Positions 9,647 to 17,547 of a stretch of 64,000 nt of DNA are shown here, one piece after another. The stretch covers positions 124,001 to 188,000 of the forward strand of contig NZ_JAFBFH010000002.1 in the NCBI RefSeq assembly GCF_016909185.1, written 5' to 3'. Position 1 is the stretch's first letter. The number at the start of each line of letters is the position of its first letter. This DNA comes from Siminovitchia thermophila. GTDB taxonomy: Bacteria; Bacillota; Bacilli; Bacillales; Bacillaceae_C. Both the position numbers and the translations under genes were made by a program. A model generated the notes under the pieces. The model made no database searches, was not told the DNA's origin, and was given only the letters and a program-made list of their open reading frames with translations.

Positions 9647-10990
9647 TCATCTGTACATATTTTCTTTATTTAAAAAGCTCGTTGTATACATTCCTTCCGT
9701 AAAACGGCTATCATTCATTGTGTCTATTAAAATGGGCAAATTCGTTTTTACCCCTGTAATCTCAATTTTTGCTAAAACCTCTTTCATTTTTGCAATGGCT
9801 TCAGCCCGCGTACCGCCATGGGTAATGATTTTTCCAATCATTGGATCGTAAAATGGCGTTATGACATTTCCTTCTGCCACACCAAAATCAAAACGGGCTC
9901 CATGCTCAGGTAATTTTAATGTTGTCAACATGCCGGGAGATGGGAAAAAGCGCACGGGATCCTCTGCGTATAACCGGCATTCGATGGCGTGTCCATGTTG
10001 TTTAATATCTGTTTGTTCAACATCCAATTCGTATCCTGCCGCAATGTTTATTTGCATTTCAACTAAATCAACCCCAGTCGTTTCTTCTGTTATTGGGTGC
10101 TCCACTTGAAGCCTCGTATTCATTTCCAGAAAATAGAAGTTCATATGTTCATCAAAAATGAATTCCATCGTTCCTATATTCTGATAACCGATTTCCTTGG
10201 CGCCCTTAAGAGCTGTCCTTAATAGATTCTCCTTTACTTCTTTTGACAAAGCGGGGGTGGGCGATTCTTCAACCACCTTTTGATGCCGTCTTTGAATGGA
10301 ACATTCTCTTTCATATAAATGAAGGGCATTTCCTTTTTGATCACATGCAATTTGTACTTCAATATGGCGGGGATGTTCAATCCATTTCTCAATGAACAAC
10401 GCTCCATTGCCAAAATACATTTCGGCTCTTTTTTGGCTAGGATTAAAATGTTTCTCTAATTCAGCTTCACAATGAATGACCGACATGCCAATTCCCCCGC
10501 CTCCCGCACTTGCTTTCAGCATAATTGGATAACCAATTTCTTTGGCCAGTTGTTTCGCATCTCCAATATGTTGTAAACTCTTTTGAGAGCCGGGAACGAC
10601 TGGAACACCAGCCTGTTTCATTAAATTACGCGCTTCTAATTTATCGCCCATTTTTTGAATGATCCCCGCCTGGGGACCGATAAAAGTGATCCCATTAGTT
10701 TCACACTCCATGGCAAAATCACTGCTTTCAGATAAAAAGCCATATCCCGGATGAATCGCATCAATATTTGCTTTTCGAGCTGCTTCCATGATTGCCTCCA
10801 CATTCAAATAACTTTTTTGCACCTGTGGTTCCCCAATATAATAGGCTTCATCAGCCATCTGAACAAACGGGGCATCTTTATCAGCTTCGGAATAAACAGC
10901 TACGGATTGAATATTCAATCTCTTCAACGTGCGAATAATCCTGGACGCAATCTCACCACGATTAGCCACTAAAACTTTCTGCAACATCAT
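9647..10990 (-). CDS. Biotin carboxylase subunit of acyl-CoA carboxylase
   Basis: This 447-residue ATP-grasp enzyme carboxylates the biotin of the carrier protein using bicarbonate and ATP. It shows KVLVANRGEIASRI at the N-terminus, the Gly-rich loop KASAGGGGIGMSVI near residue 165, and EMNTRLQVEHPITEE near 290 with the catalytic Arg/Glu residues. GAGGGAG precedes a double ATG at 10990/10987. There is no biotin-carrier domain at the C-terminus; the carrier is the separate 69-residue protein at 15749, so this is a three-protein carboxylase. The gap of about 150 bp upstream shows no sigma-54 promoter. Confidence 0.92.
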   Translation of the reverse strand: MMLQKVLVANRGEIASRIIRTLKRLNIQSVAVYSEADKDAPFVQMADEAYYIGEPQVQKSYLNVEAIMEAARKANIDAIHPGYGFLSESSDFAMECETNGITFIGPQAGIIQKMGDKLEARNLMKQAGVPVVPGSQKSLQHIGDAKQLAKEIGYPIMLKASAGGGGIGMSVIHCEAELEKHFNPSQKRAEMYFGNGALFIEKWIEHPRHIEVQIACDQKGNALHLYERECSIQRRHQKVVEESPTPALSKEVKENLLRTALKGAKEIGYQNIGTMEFIFDEHMNFYFLEMNTRLQVEHPITEETTGVDLVEMQINIAAGYELDVEQTDIKQHGHAIECRLYAEDPVRFFPSPGMLTTLKLPEHGARFDFGVAEGNVITPFYDPMIGKIITHGGTRAEAIAKMKEVLAKIEITGVKTNLPILIDTMNDSRFTEGMYTTSFLNKENMYR

Positions 10991-11140
10991 TTGTATCTCC
11001 CTCTTTATTCGCGGTATAAATATCCCTACATCAATCTGTTTTTTTCAGCTTGAACAACTTTGTCTTTTTAGAAACCCGACTGCTTACATCTTCAGCAAGC
11101 TATAGAAACTTACAACGTTCAAGTACTACATCTTGTTCAT

Positions 11141-11572
11141 TCATTTTTTATTTACGAGTATTTTCACTTTTGATGTGGCGACTTCCTCTTCCGTTTGCTT
11201 GACCAACTGTTGACGGACCGTCACCAAACCTGTTTCATTCTTATGCCCTGTTAATTCCGTCACTTCCAGGTTTACGTGAATCGTATCACCAATAAAAGTT
11301 GGATGATAAAAACGCACCTCATCCATACTGTAAAAAGCAACTACAATACCAGGTTCAAAATGCAGTAATCCCGATCCAACAGAAAGAACGAGCAAACCGT
11401 GGGCAATTCGTTGTTGAAAAGGTGTTTGCCGTGCATATTCAGCGTCCGTATGGAGCGGATACCAATCTCCGCTTAGAGAAGCAAAATTTACAATATCCGC
11501 TTCGGTAATGGTCCTCCCTTTTGACTGCCATGACTCACCGATTTGATACTCTTCAAAATATTTTGCGAACAA
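11141..11572 (-). CDS. MaoC-family enoyl-CoA hydratase
   Basis: This 143-residue hot-dog-fold protein carries the hydratase-2 signature SGDWYPLHTDAEYA...RIAHGLL, with the catalytic Asp/His pair of R-specific enoyl-CoA hydratases. The start is TTG at 11572, chosen because AGGAGG lies 8 bp upstream; that ribosome site is embedded in the last codons of a synthetase remnant, which shows that the two were once adjacent genes. It probably hydrates an unsaturated acyl-CoA with stereochemistry opposite to the crotonase-type enzyme at 15974. Confidence 0.87.
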   Translation of the reverse strand: MFAKYFEEYQIGESWQSKGRTITEADIVNFASLSGDWYPLHTDAEYARQTPFQQRIAHGLLVLSVGSGLLHFEPGIVVAFYSMDEVRFYHPTFIGDTIHVNLEVTELTGHKNETGLVTVRQQLVKQTEEEVATSKVKILVNKK

Positions 11573-11575
11573 TTG

Positions 11576-11662
11576 TTATGCCTCCTCATCATGCTCGATG
11601 GCTTTTTTACGCAGAACAATCTTTAATACTTTCCCAGTTGCGTTTCTCAAAGTTAACGCCAT
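11576..11662 (-). pseudogene. C-terminal remnant of a third acyl-CoA synthetase
   Basis: The minus strand encodes a 28-codon stretch containing LRNATGKVLKIVLRKKA, the C-terminal catalytic-Lys motif (TGK) of AMP-forming acyl-CoA synthetases, followed by a proper stop. The rest of the synthetase is gone: the next upstream bases already belong to the end of the acyl-CoA dehydrogenase gene. The fragment still supplies the ribosome site for maoC. It records an internal deletion of about 1.5 kb in the ancestral cluster, assuming a normal-length gene. Confidence 0.72.
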
Positions 11663-11673
11663 CTTCCTTATAT

Positions 11674-12819
11674 CTATATATCAAGTTGCTTCACTAAAAT
11701 CTCCTTCATGATTTCCGTCGTACCGCCGCCGATCGTTTGAATTCTTGCATCCCGCCAGTAACGCTGTACAGGAAATTCCATCATATAGCCGTTTCCGCCG
11801 TGGATTTGCACTGCTTCATCACATACTCTACTAACCATTTCGCCCGCATAAGCTTTTGCCATCGTTGCTTCGGTTATGACATTTTCACCTTTGTTATAGT
11901 TGTAAATGGCACGGTATGTGATATATCTTGCCTTTTCGATATCGACAGCCATGTCAACCATTTTGTGGCGCAACACTTGGAACTGGCGGATCGGCTTCCC
12001 AAATTGAATGCGTTCTTTGCTATACTTCATCGCCTCTTCTAGCGCCTTTTCCGCTAAAGCAATGCTCGATAAAGCAAGAGTAAGGCGCTCCCACTGAAAG
12101 TTTTCCATTAAATATTTAAAGCCTTCATTTTCTTTTCCGAGTAAATTTTCTTTTGGTATTTTCACGTTTTCAAAGAACAGCTCCGCAGTGTCCGAGCCCC
12201 GCCATCCTAACTTTTGCAGCTTCTTTCCAATTGAAAAGCCTTCCCAGTCGGTTTCAACGATGAACAGGCTTATATTTTCGTGAACGGGACGCTCCCGCGT
12301 TTTGGCCGCGACGACAACATAATCGGCATTTGCCCCATTTGTAATAAATGTCTTTGTTCCATTTAAAATATAGTACTCTTCTTGCTTTTTGGCAGTTGAT
12401 TGTATAGACGCGACATCGCTTCCTGCATATGGCTCTGTAATGCCCAATGCCGCCACCATCTCTCCTTTTACAGACGGAATTAAGTACTTTCTCTTTTGTT
12501 CCTCATTGCCAAACCGCCAAATGGGTGTAGAGGCAATTCCGACATGGCCGCCGATCGAGGCGCTTACTCCTCCCGAACCACAATTCATTAACTCCTCCAC
12601 AAAGACGGTTTCCATAATGAAATCCGAACCCATTCCACCGTATTCTTCCGGGTATTTAATTCCTAAATATCCAAGCTCCCCACACCTTTTAAACAGGCTT
12701 CTCGGAACTTGGCCCTCTTGTTCCCAGCGCTCGATATGTGGAGATATTTCCTTGTCGACAAAGCGGCGCACCGCCTTGCGGAAGATCTCATGTTCTTCTT
12801 GAAACATCCAATGCTTCAC
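11674..12819 (-). CDS. Acyl-CoA dehydrogenase (isovaleryl/long-chain type active site)
   Basis: This is an FAD-dependent acyl-CoA dehydrogenase of about 381 residues. The signature LGITEPYAGSDVASIQ lies near residue 125. At the C-terminus the usual catalytic Glu position is Gly (TIGGGTTEIM); instead FQWERLTLA supplies the Glu at the site used by isovaleryl-CoA and long-chain dehydrogenases. That pattern favours a branched or bulky substrate. The start is GTG at 12819 with AGGGG upstream (alternative ATG 12807); longer readings would overlap the preceding gene. It is 14 bp from the paralogue upstream. Confidence 0.9.
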   Translation of the reverse strand: MKHWMFQEEHEIFRKAVRRFVDKEISPHIERWEQEGQVPRSLFKRCGELGYLGIKYPEEYGGMGSDFIMETVFVEELMNCGSGGVSASIGGHVGIASTPIWRFGNEEQKRKYLIPSVKGEMVAALGITEPYAGSDVASIQSTAKKQEEYYILNGTKTFITNGANADYVVVAAKTRERPVHENISLFIVETDWEGFSIGKKLQKLGWRGSDTAELFFENVKIPKENLLGKENEGFKYLMENFQWERLTLALSSIALAEKALEEAMKYSKERIQFGKPIRQFQVLRHKMVDMAVDIEKARYITYRAIYNYNKGENVITEATMAKAYAGEMVSRVCDEAVQIHGGNGYMMEFPVQRYWRDARIQTIGGGTTEIMKEILVKQLDI

Positions 12820-12833
12820 CCTAGCACACCCCT

Positions 12834-13991
12834 TCAATATTCTTCTAATCCCAGTTGTTTTGCGATAATTTCTTTCATAACCTCGTCTGTTCCGGCGCCT
12901 ATTCGATGCAGCCGGGTGTCCCGCCAAACTCGCTGAATCGGATATTCCATCATATAACCGTTTCCGCCTAATATTTGCAAAGCGCGATCCGCCACCCAAT
13001 GAGCTGTTTGCGCAGCCGCCATTTTAACCATTGAAATTTCTTTACTCGGAATTTCACCTTTTGAAAAGCGGTAAGCAAGTGCATACGTCATTTCTTTACA
13101 CACTTCGATTTCTGTTTTCATGTCGACAAGCAAATGGCTGATCACTTGGAAATTGGCGATTGGCTGTCCAAATTGTTTTCGCTCTTTTGCATAACGATAA
13201 GCATATTCATACGCATATTCGGATATCCCGATCGAGCCGGCGGCGGAGATCATTCTTTCACCTTGCAACTCCCACATAATTTGAGCAAATCCGTTCCCTT
13301 CTTTTCCAAGTAAATTGTCCAAAGGAACTCGGACATTTTCAAACACAATTTCGGCTGTATCACTTGACCTCATCCCGACCTTATCTAGTTTTTTACTCAC
13401 CGTAATTCCCGGCCTATCCATCTCAACAAGAATCATGCTCAGCCCTTTATACCCTGGCGCATCAGACGTGCGAACGACAAGAGTAATGAAATCAGCTCGC
13501 GGCCCATTTGTAATAAACATTTTTGCTCCATTAATGACCCAATCATTCCCGTCTTTCACCGCTCTCGTCTGAATCGATGCGACATCAGAGCCATGATTAG
13601 GTTCCGAAATACCAATGGCCGCCAGCTTTTCACCTTGAAGAGCCGGTTTTAAAAAACGCTCCTTTTGCTCCTCATTACCAAACTCTAGTATTGGTGGGGT
13701 CGCCATATCGGTTTGGACACCGATCGCCATTGGAAAACCGCCAAAGCCCGTGCGACTTAACTCTTCCGCCAAAATAACTCCCGCGAAATAATCCCATCCT
13801 TGCCCGCCGGCCTCTTTCGGATAGCGGAGGCCTAAAAAACCAAGCTCGCCCATCCTTTGTAGAATCTCTCTTGGAAATTCACCTTTTTCCTCCCATTCGC
13901 CTAAAAATGGCGTCACCTCTTTCTCTAAAAATTGCCGAATTGTTTTTCTCAATAAACGATGTTCCTCTGTAAAATAGGGCGCATAATTCAT
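12834..13991 (-). CDS. Acyl-CoA dehydrogenase (isovaleryl/long-chain type active site)
   Basis: This 385-residue paralogue of the next gene carries IGISEPNHGSDVASIQ near residue 130. The C-terminal position is Gly (RIGAGTDEVM), with the catalytic Glu expected in LQGERMISA. The start ATG at 13991 has AAGGTGA at 7 bp. In the atu and liu pathways two dehydrogenases act at different steps (for example on citronellyl-CoA and on the shortened isovaleryl-CoA), which would explain two tandem copies here; that assignment is inference. Confidence 0.9.
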   Translation of the reverse strand: MNYAPYFTEEHRLLRKTIRQFLEKEVTPFLGEWEEKGEFPREILQRMGELGFLGLRYPKEAGGQGWDYFAGVILAEELSRTGFGGFPMAIGVQTDMATPPILEFGNEEQKERFLKPALQGEKLAAIGISEPNHGSDVASIQTRAVKDGNDWVINGAKMFITNGPRADFITLVVRTSDAPGYKGLSMILVEMDRPGITVSKKLDKVGMRSSDTAEIVFENVRVPLDNLLGKEGNGFAQIMWELQGERMISAAGSIGISEYAYEYAYRYAKERKQFGQPIANFQVISHLLVDMKTEIEVCKEMTYALAYRFSKGEIPSKEISMVKMAAAQTAHWVADRALQILGGNGYMMEYPIQRVWRDTRLHRIGAGTDEVMKEIIAKQLGLEEY

Positions 13992-14016
13992 CGATTCATC
14001 ACCTTGCTTTTCCCCC

Positions 14017-14352
14017 TCACTTCACGTTAAATGAATCAGGAACTTCTATTTCAAAACGTAAAATATTCGATCCAAAGCATTTTCCTAAATGATCAATCCG
14101 CATCGAAGAAGAACCTCCACCATCCAACGCTTCATAACAAACGAAATTTAACGCTTCAATATTTGGAAGTTCATACCGATTGATCTCCCCCAACACAAGG
14201 CCTTTAAAAAAAGCTGTCATTCTAGCAACAGTCATTTGTTCAACAAGAAGGGGATAGTAATCTTTGTGATTGGCAAATACCGCGATATTCACCGTATTTC
14301 CTTTATCTCCTGAACGAGCATGGGCAATTTCTTTTAACTTGACCTTAGCCAC
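14017..14352 (-). CDS. AtuA C-terminal domain as a separate protein
   Basis: This 111-residue protein (KVKLKEIAHARSGDKGNT...ALDGGGSSSMRIDHLGK) corresponds to the small C-terminal domain usually found fused to AtuA-family (DUF1446) proteins. The start is GTG at 14352, with AAAGGAGG formed at the end of the AtuA gene. It follows that gene by only 6 bp, so the two products probably form one complex. The biochemical role of the AtuA family is not established; it is essential for acyclic terpene utilisation in Pseudomonas. Confidence 0.82.
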   Translation of the reverse strand: MAKVKLKEIAHARSGDKGNTVNIAVFANHKDYYPLLVEQMTVARMTAFFKGLVLGEINRYELPNIEALNFVCYEALDGGGSSSMRIDHLGKCFGSNILRFEIEVPDSFNVK

Positions 14353-14358
14353 TAAATA

Positions 14359-15723
14359 TCACACCTCCTTTACTTCAACTGTTACCCTCTCTTCAACCAA
14401 CGTTCTCGGTATAAGAGATGACCACATACCAATTTGCTGTCTCGTCGGTATATTCCCGATATATGACATGGATGGCGGGCCGTTTAATCCCAGCGGCGGA
14501 AATAAGCGAAAGAAAGAATCCGCCTTTTGCTTGCTTTCGGATTTTACAGCCATGCGCAAGTATATTTCATTCAGCTCTCCTTCCGGCTCATGAGACAGAG
14601 GTCCATGCAAAGAGTTATAGCCGACATAATCCGCTCGGATTTCATCAAATTCAAGCTTTTTTCTTTCCATCTGCCGGTAAATAATTTGCTCAGCCAACTT
14701 TGCCTTTTCAAATGCGTCGGGCCAACAATAGCCAATAAGCACTTGCCCCAAAAAGCCGTCTGCATATCCCATCACGACTTTTAAATCTGCCGGTTTTTCT
14801 TTCCCTTTTACACCTGTTACCTTCACTTTATGGGGCGCGATTTCCTCTAACTGGACATTTGTCACATCCATCACAACATCCGGTGTCACATATGCCGCCG
14901 GATCGTGGATTTCATATAGCATTTGTTCTTTGATCGTTTTCTTGTTCACGATCCCGCCACACTCTTCCACCTTACTGATGACGAATTCCCCGATCTCATT
15001 GACTTCGGCAATGGGGTAGCCAATCGTTTCATACCCTTCGACCTCTTGCCAACCGCCGATAAAATTTCCTCCCGTCGACTGAGCGGAGCATTCTAACAAA
15101 TGTCCCATAAAAACGCCGCTTGCCAACCGGTCCCATTCATCTTCCAGCCAGCCAAATTCATATATCAACGGAGCTAAAAACTGCGCAGTATCCGTTGTCC
15201 GGCCACTAATTACAATATCAGCCCCTTGCCTTAACGCCTCCACTAACGGTTGCGCTCCAAGGTAAGCATTGGCAAACAGCAATCTTTCTTGAATATTTTT
15301 CGCTAAAGGCCGCTTTGTCTCCACATCTTGAAAAAAGACCCCTTTTTCCTTTAATGGATCAATATCGGATAAAATGTTATCACCGGTGACCACCGCGACT
15401 TTCAAATCCGTTATGCCCAGTTCCTTTGCCATCTGCAATACGATTGCTTGTGCCCCTTTTGGATTTAATCCGCCTGCATTCGTCAGTATTTTAAACCTTT
15501 TCTTTTTTACATAAGGTAAAAGCGCTTTCATAAATAGGTATAAATCACGTGTATACCCCATATCCGGATTTTTGTCTTTATCTTTGGCAAGAATGGCCAT
15601 CGTTAATTCAGCTAAAGCATCAAAAGCCAAATAATCGACATTTCCATACTTTGCGTTGGCTATGGCGCCATCTACTGAATCTCCATAAAATCCTTGGGCA
15701 GCACCTACTCTGATTGATTTCAA
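14359..15723 (-). CDS. AtuA-family (DUF1446) acyclic terpene utilisation protein
   Basis: This 454-residue protein has the N-terminal IRVGAAQGFYGDS, DYLAFDALAELTMAIL, and ADIVISGRTTDTAQFLAPL typical of the AtuA/DUF1446 family. The start is TTG at 15723 with AAAGGA at 9 bp. AtuA proteins often carry a fused C-terminal domain that is encoded here by the next gene. It sits 25 bp below the biotin carrier gene. Its presence is the main reason for suggesting an atu-like pathway for citronellol/geraniol-type or other branched acyl-CoAs, but similar clusters in Bacillaceae have no proven substrate. Confidence 0.88.
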   Translation of the reverse strand: MKSIRVGAAQGFYGDSVDGAIANAKYGNVDYLAFDALAELTMAILAKDKDKNPDMGYTRDLYLFMKALLPYVKKKRFKILTNAGGLNPKGAQAIVLQMAKELGITDLKVAVVTGDNILSDIDPLKEKGVFFQDVETKRPLAKNIQERLLFANAYLGAQPLVEALRQGADIVISGRTTDTAQFLAPLIYEFGWLEDEWDRLASGVFMGHLLECSAQSTGGNFIGGWQEVEGYETIGYPIAEVNEIGEFVISKVEECGGIVNKKTIKEQMLYEIHDPAAYVTPDVVMDVTNVQLEEIAPHKVKVTGVKGKEKPADLKVVMGYADGFLGQVLIGYCWPDAFEKAKLAEQIIYRQMERKKLEFDEIRADYVGYNSLHGPLSHEPEGELNEIYLRMAVKSESKQKADSFFRLFPPLGLNGPPSMSYIGNIPTRQQIGMWSSLIPRTLVEERVTVEVKEV

Positions 15724-15748
15724 GTAAGGTCATCCTTTCAAGTACTCG

Positions 15749-15958
15749 TTATTCCATTTCTACGACTACATCATTTTCCTGAACAAAATCTCCTTCCTGT
15801 ACATTTATTTTCGATACTTTTCCGTCCAGCGGCGCTTCCACTGGAATTTCCATTTTCATGGACTCCAAAATAATCAAAGCATCACCTTTATTCACCAGAT
15901 CTCCTTCGCCAACTTGAATCTTCCATACGGTACCACCCATTGGTGCATATGCCTTCAT
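15749..15958 (-). CDS. Free-standing biotin carboxyl carrier protein
   Basis: This 69-residue biotinyl domain carries the biotinylation motif ESMKMEIPVEAP; Lys35 is the attachment site. The length equals a bare lipoyl/biotinyl domain with no linker. GGAGG precedes the ATG. It carries carboxybiotin between the biotin carboxylase (9647) and the carboxyltransferase (8097) of this cluster. B. subtilis YngHB is organised the same way. Confidence 0.93.
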   Translation of the reverse strand: MKAYAPMGGTVWKIQVGEGDLVNKGDALIILESMKMEIPVEAPLDGKVSKINVQEGDFVQENDVVVEME

Positions 15959-15973
15959 TTATTTTCCTCCTCA

Positions 15974-16759
15974 CTATTTACCTTTCCATTCCGGTTTCCG
16001 TTTTTCTAAAAAGGCTGAAGCGCCTTCTTTTAAATCTTCACTGCGAAATGATACCAAGCGAAGTGTCGATAATAAATCAAACGACTTAGCCAAATCTATT
16101 TGTTCTGTTGTATAAAATGCATCCAATGCCAATCTTACTGCAAGGGGGCTATACGAACAGATCGTTTCTGCTACTTTCCAAGTCTCTTCCTCTAATTGAG
16201 CGTGCGGAACGACTTTATGAACAAGATTTACTTCCTCGGCTTCCTTTGCAGATAACACTTTCGCTGTGAGCATCATTTCCATTACTTTTCTTTCCCCAAC
16301 AGCACGCCGAACCCACGGTAATATCACAAAAGGAACTAATCCTAATCGCAATTCAGTTAAACCAAGTGTGGCCTGATCTGAAGCAATGGCGATATGGCTC
16401 ATTGCTGCCAAACCCGTCCCGCCACCCAAAGCGGGGCCATTTACAGCCGTAATAATGGGAGTTGAAACCTCGGCCCCTAACCGAAATAATTCATTACTTT
16501 TTATTCCCTCATCATATAATTGTGGCACCGGCTTCACAAAGTTCTCTTTAAACTCTTTCAAGTTACCACCTGCCGAGAATGCTTTTCCACTGCCAGTAAC
16601 AACAATGGCCCGAACTGTTTTGTCCCGATCAGCTCTTCGAATAGCGTTCACCAAATCTCCCGCCAGCTGTTCTGTCAATGGATTCCTTAATTTCGGGAGG
16701 TTTAATTGTATTTTTACAACATGATCACTTTGTTCATATAAAACGGTTTCATATGCCAT
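15974..16759 (-). CDS. Enoyl-CoA hydratase/isomerase (crotonase family)
   Basis: This 261-residue crotonase-fold enzyme is the first gene of the long minus-strand cluster. The oxyanion hole segment is ALGGGTGLAAMS; both catalytic Glu positions of hydratases are present (TELRLG and VMEMMLT). The normally Gly-rich loop after the first Glu reads PFVILP instead of PGAGGT, an unusual local change that may shape the acyl pocket. GGGGAGA precedes the ATG at 16759. Transcription probably starts at the sigma-54 promoter about 50 bp upstream. In the atu scheme this position fits isohexenylglutaconyl-CoA hydratase (AtuE); 3-methylglutaconyl-CoA hydratase is the alternative. Confidence 0.88.
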   Translation of the reverse strand: MAYETVLYEQSDHVVKIQLNLPKLRNPLTEQLAGDLVNAIRRADRDKTVRAIVVTGSGKAFSAGGNLKEFKENFVKPVPQLYDEGIKSNELFRLGAEVSTPIITAVNGPALGGGTGLAAMSHIAIASDQATLGLTELRLGLVPFVILPWVRRAVGERKVMEMMLTAKVLSAKEAEEVNLVHKVVPHAQLEEETWKVAETICSYSPLAVRLALDAFYTTEQIDLAKSFDLLSTLRLVSFRSEDLKEGASAFLEKRKPEWKGK

Positions 16760-16820
16760 CCTCTTCTCCCCTCACTTTGCATAAAGTGTTGTTGCGAATG
16801 AGCTAGTTGCAAATATATAA

Positions 16821-16836
16821 TGCAATTTACATGCCA
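16821..16836 (-). promoter_or_regulatory. Sigma-54 (-24/-12) promoter
   Basis: On the minus strand the sequence reads TGGCAT, 5 bp, TTGCA, matching the sigma-54 consensus including the invariant GG and GC at the right spacing. It points at the enoyl-CoA hydratase start about 60 bp downstream. The adjacent divergent gene encodes a sigma-54 activator, so the match is unlikely to be chance. It predicts that the whole 16759-3951 cluster is silent without activator and inducer. Confidence 0.85.
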
Positions 16837-16945
16837 AATAGTTAACATGGAACAAAGCTTAGAAGATAGCGTCTCCCTGTTCAAAAACGTTCCGCTCATT
16901 TGTTTTAATATTTGTACAATTGTGTCGTTTATTGTATATTTGATT

Positions 16946-17512
16946 ATAAAGTGAAACTTCATTCAGTAGCCTCCTACTGAATGTTAGTTGAACCAATCGG
17001 GCATTTAAGTGCCGTTTTCTACCACTTGGACCTTTTGTATCAACTCAGATTTTGAAGTGGGAGTCTTACGGCACCTTACATGCGGGCTAAAGTGAAACTT
17101 CATTCAGTAGGGCTCCTACTGAATGTTAGTTGAACCAATCGGGCATTTAGGTGCCGTTTTCTACCACTTGGACCTTTTGGTATCAACTCAGGTCTTGAAG
17201 TGGGAGTCTTACGCACCTTACATGCGGGATAAAGTGAAACTTCATTCAGTAGGGCTCCTACTGAATGTTAGTTGAACCAATCGGGCATTTAGGTGCCGTT
17301 TTCTACCACTTAGACCTTTTGGTATCAACTCAGGTCTTGAAGTGGGAGTCTTACGCACCTTACATGCGGGATAAAGTGAAACTTCATTCAGTAGGGCTCC
17401 TACTGAATGTTAGTTGAACCAATCGGGCATTTAGGTGCCGTTTTCTACCACTTGGACCTTTTGTATCAACTCAGATTTTGAAGTGGGAGTCTTACGGCAC
17501 CTTACATGCGGG
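16946..17512. repeat. Four tandem copies of a 142-bp structured element
   Basis: The units start at 16946, 17087, 17229 and 17371, each beginning TAAAGTGAAACTTCATTCAG and ending near CTTACATGCGGG. Each unit can form hairpin 1 (CATTCAGTAGG pairing with CCTACTGAATG), a constant linker TTAGTTGAACCAATCGGGC, and a longer hairpin 2 (AGGTGCCGT with ACGGCACCT, CCACTT with AAGTGG). Units 1 and 4 share one apical version and units 2 and 3 another. In unit 3 a G-to-A change on one arm restores Watson-Crick pairing (AGACC with GGTCT). It lies between the sigma-54 promoter and its activator gene. I know no name for this family. Confidence 0.93.
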
Positions 17513-17547
17513 ATAAATGAGACATGAATGGGGAAGAAGGTGTCATA

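Noticed and set aside
12389-12802. 137-codon open frame antisense to the acyl-CoA dehydrogenase
   Set aside because: It lies wholly opposite a well-supported gene and has no homology that I recognise.
16714-16962. 82-codon minus-strand frame overlapping the sigma-54 promoter
   Set aside because: It overlaps the hydratase start and the promoter, without a ribosome site or homology.
16946-17512. CRISPR-like array
   Set aside because: Units are 142 bp and abut each other without unique spacers, and no cas genes are present.
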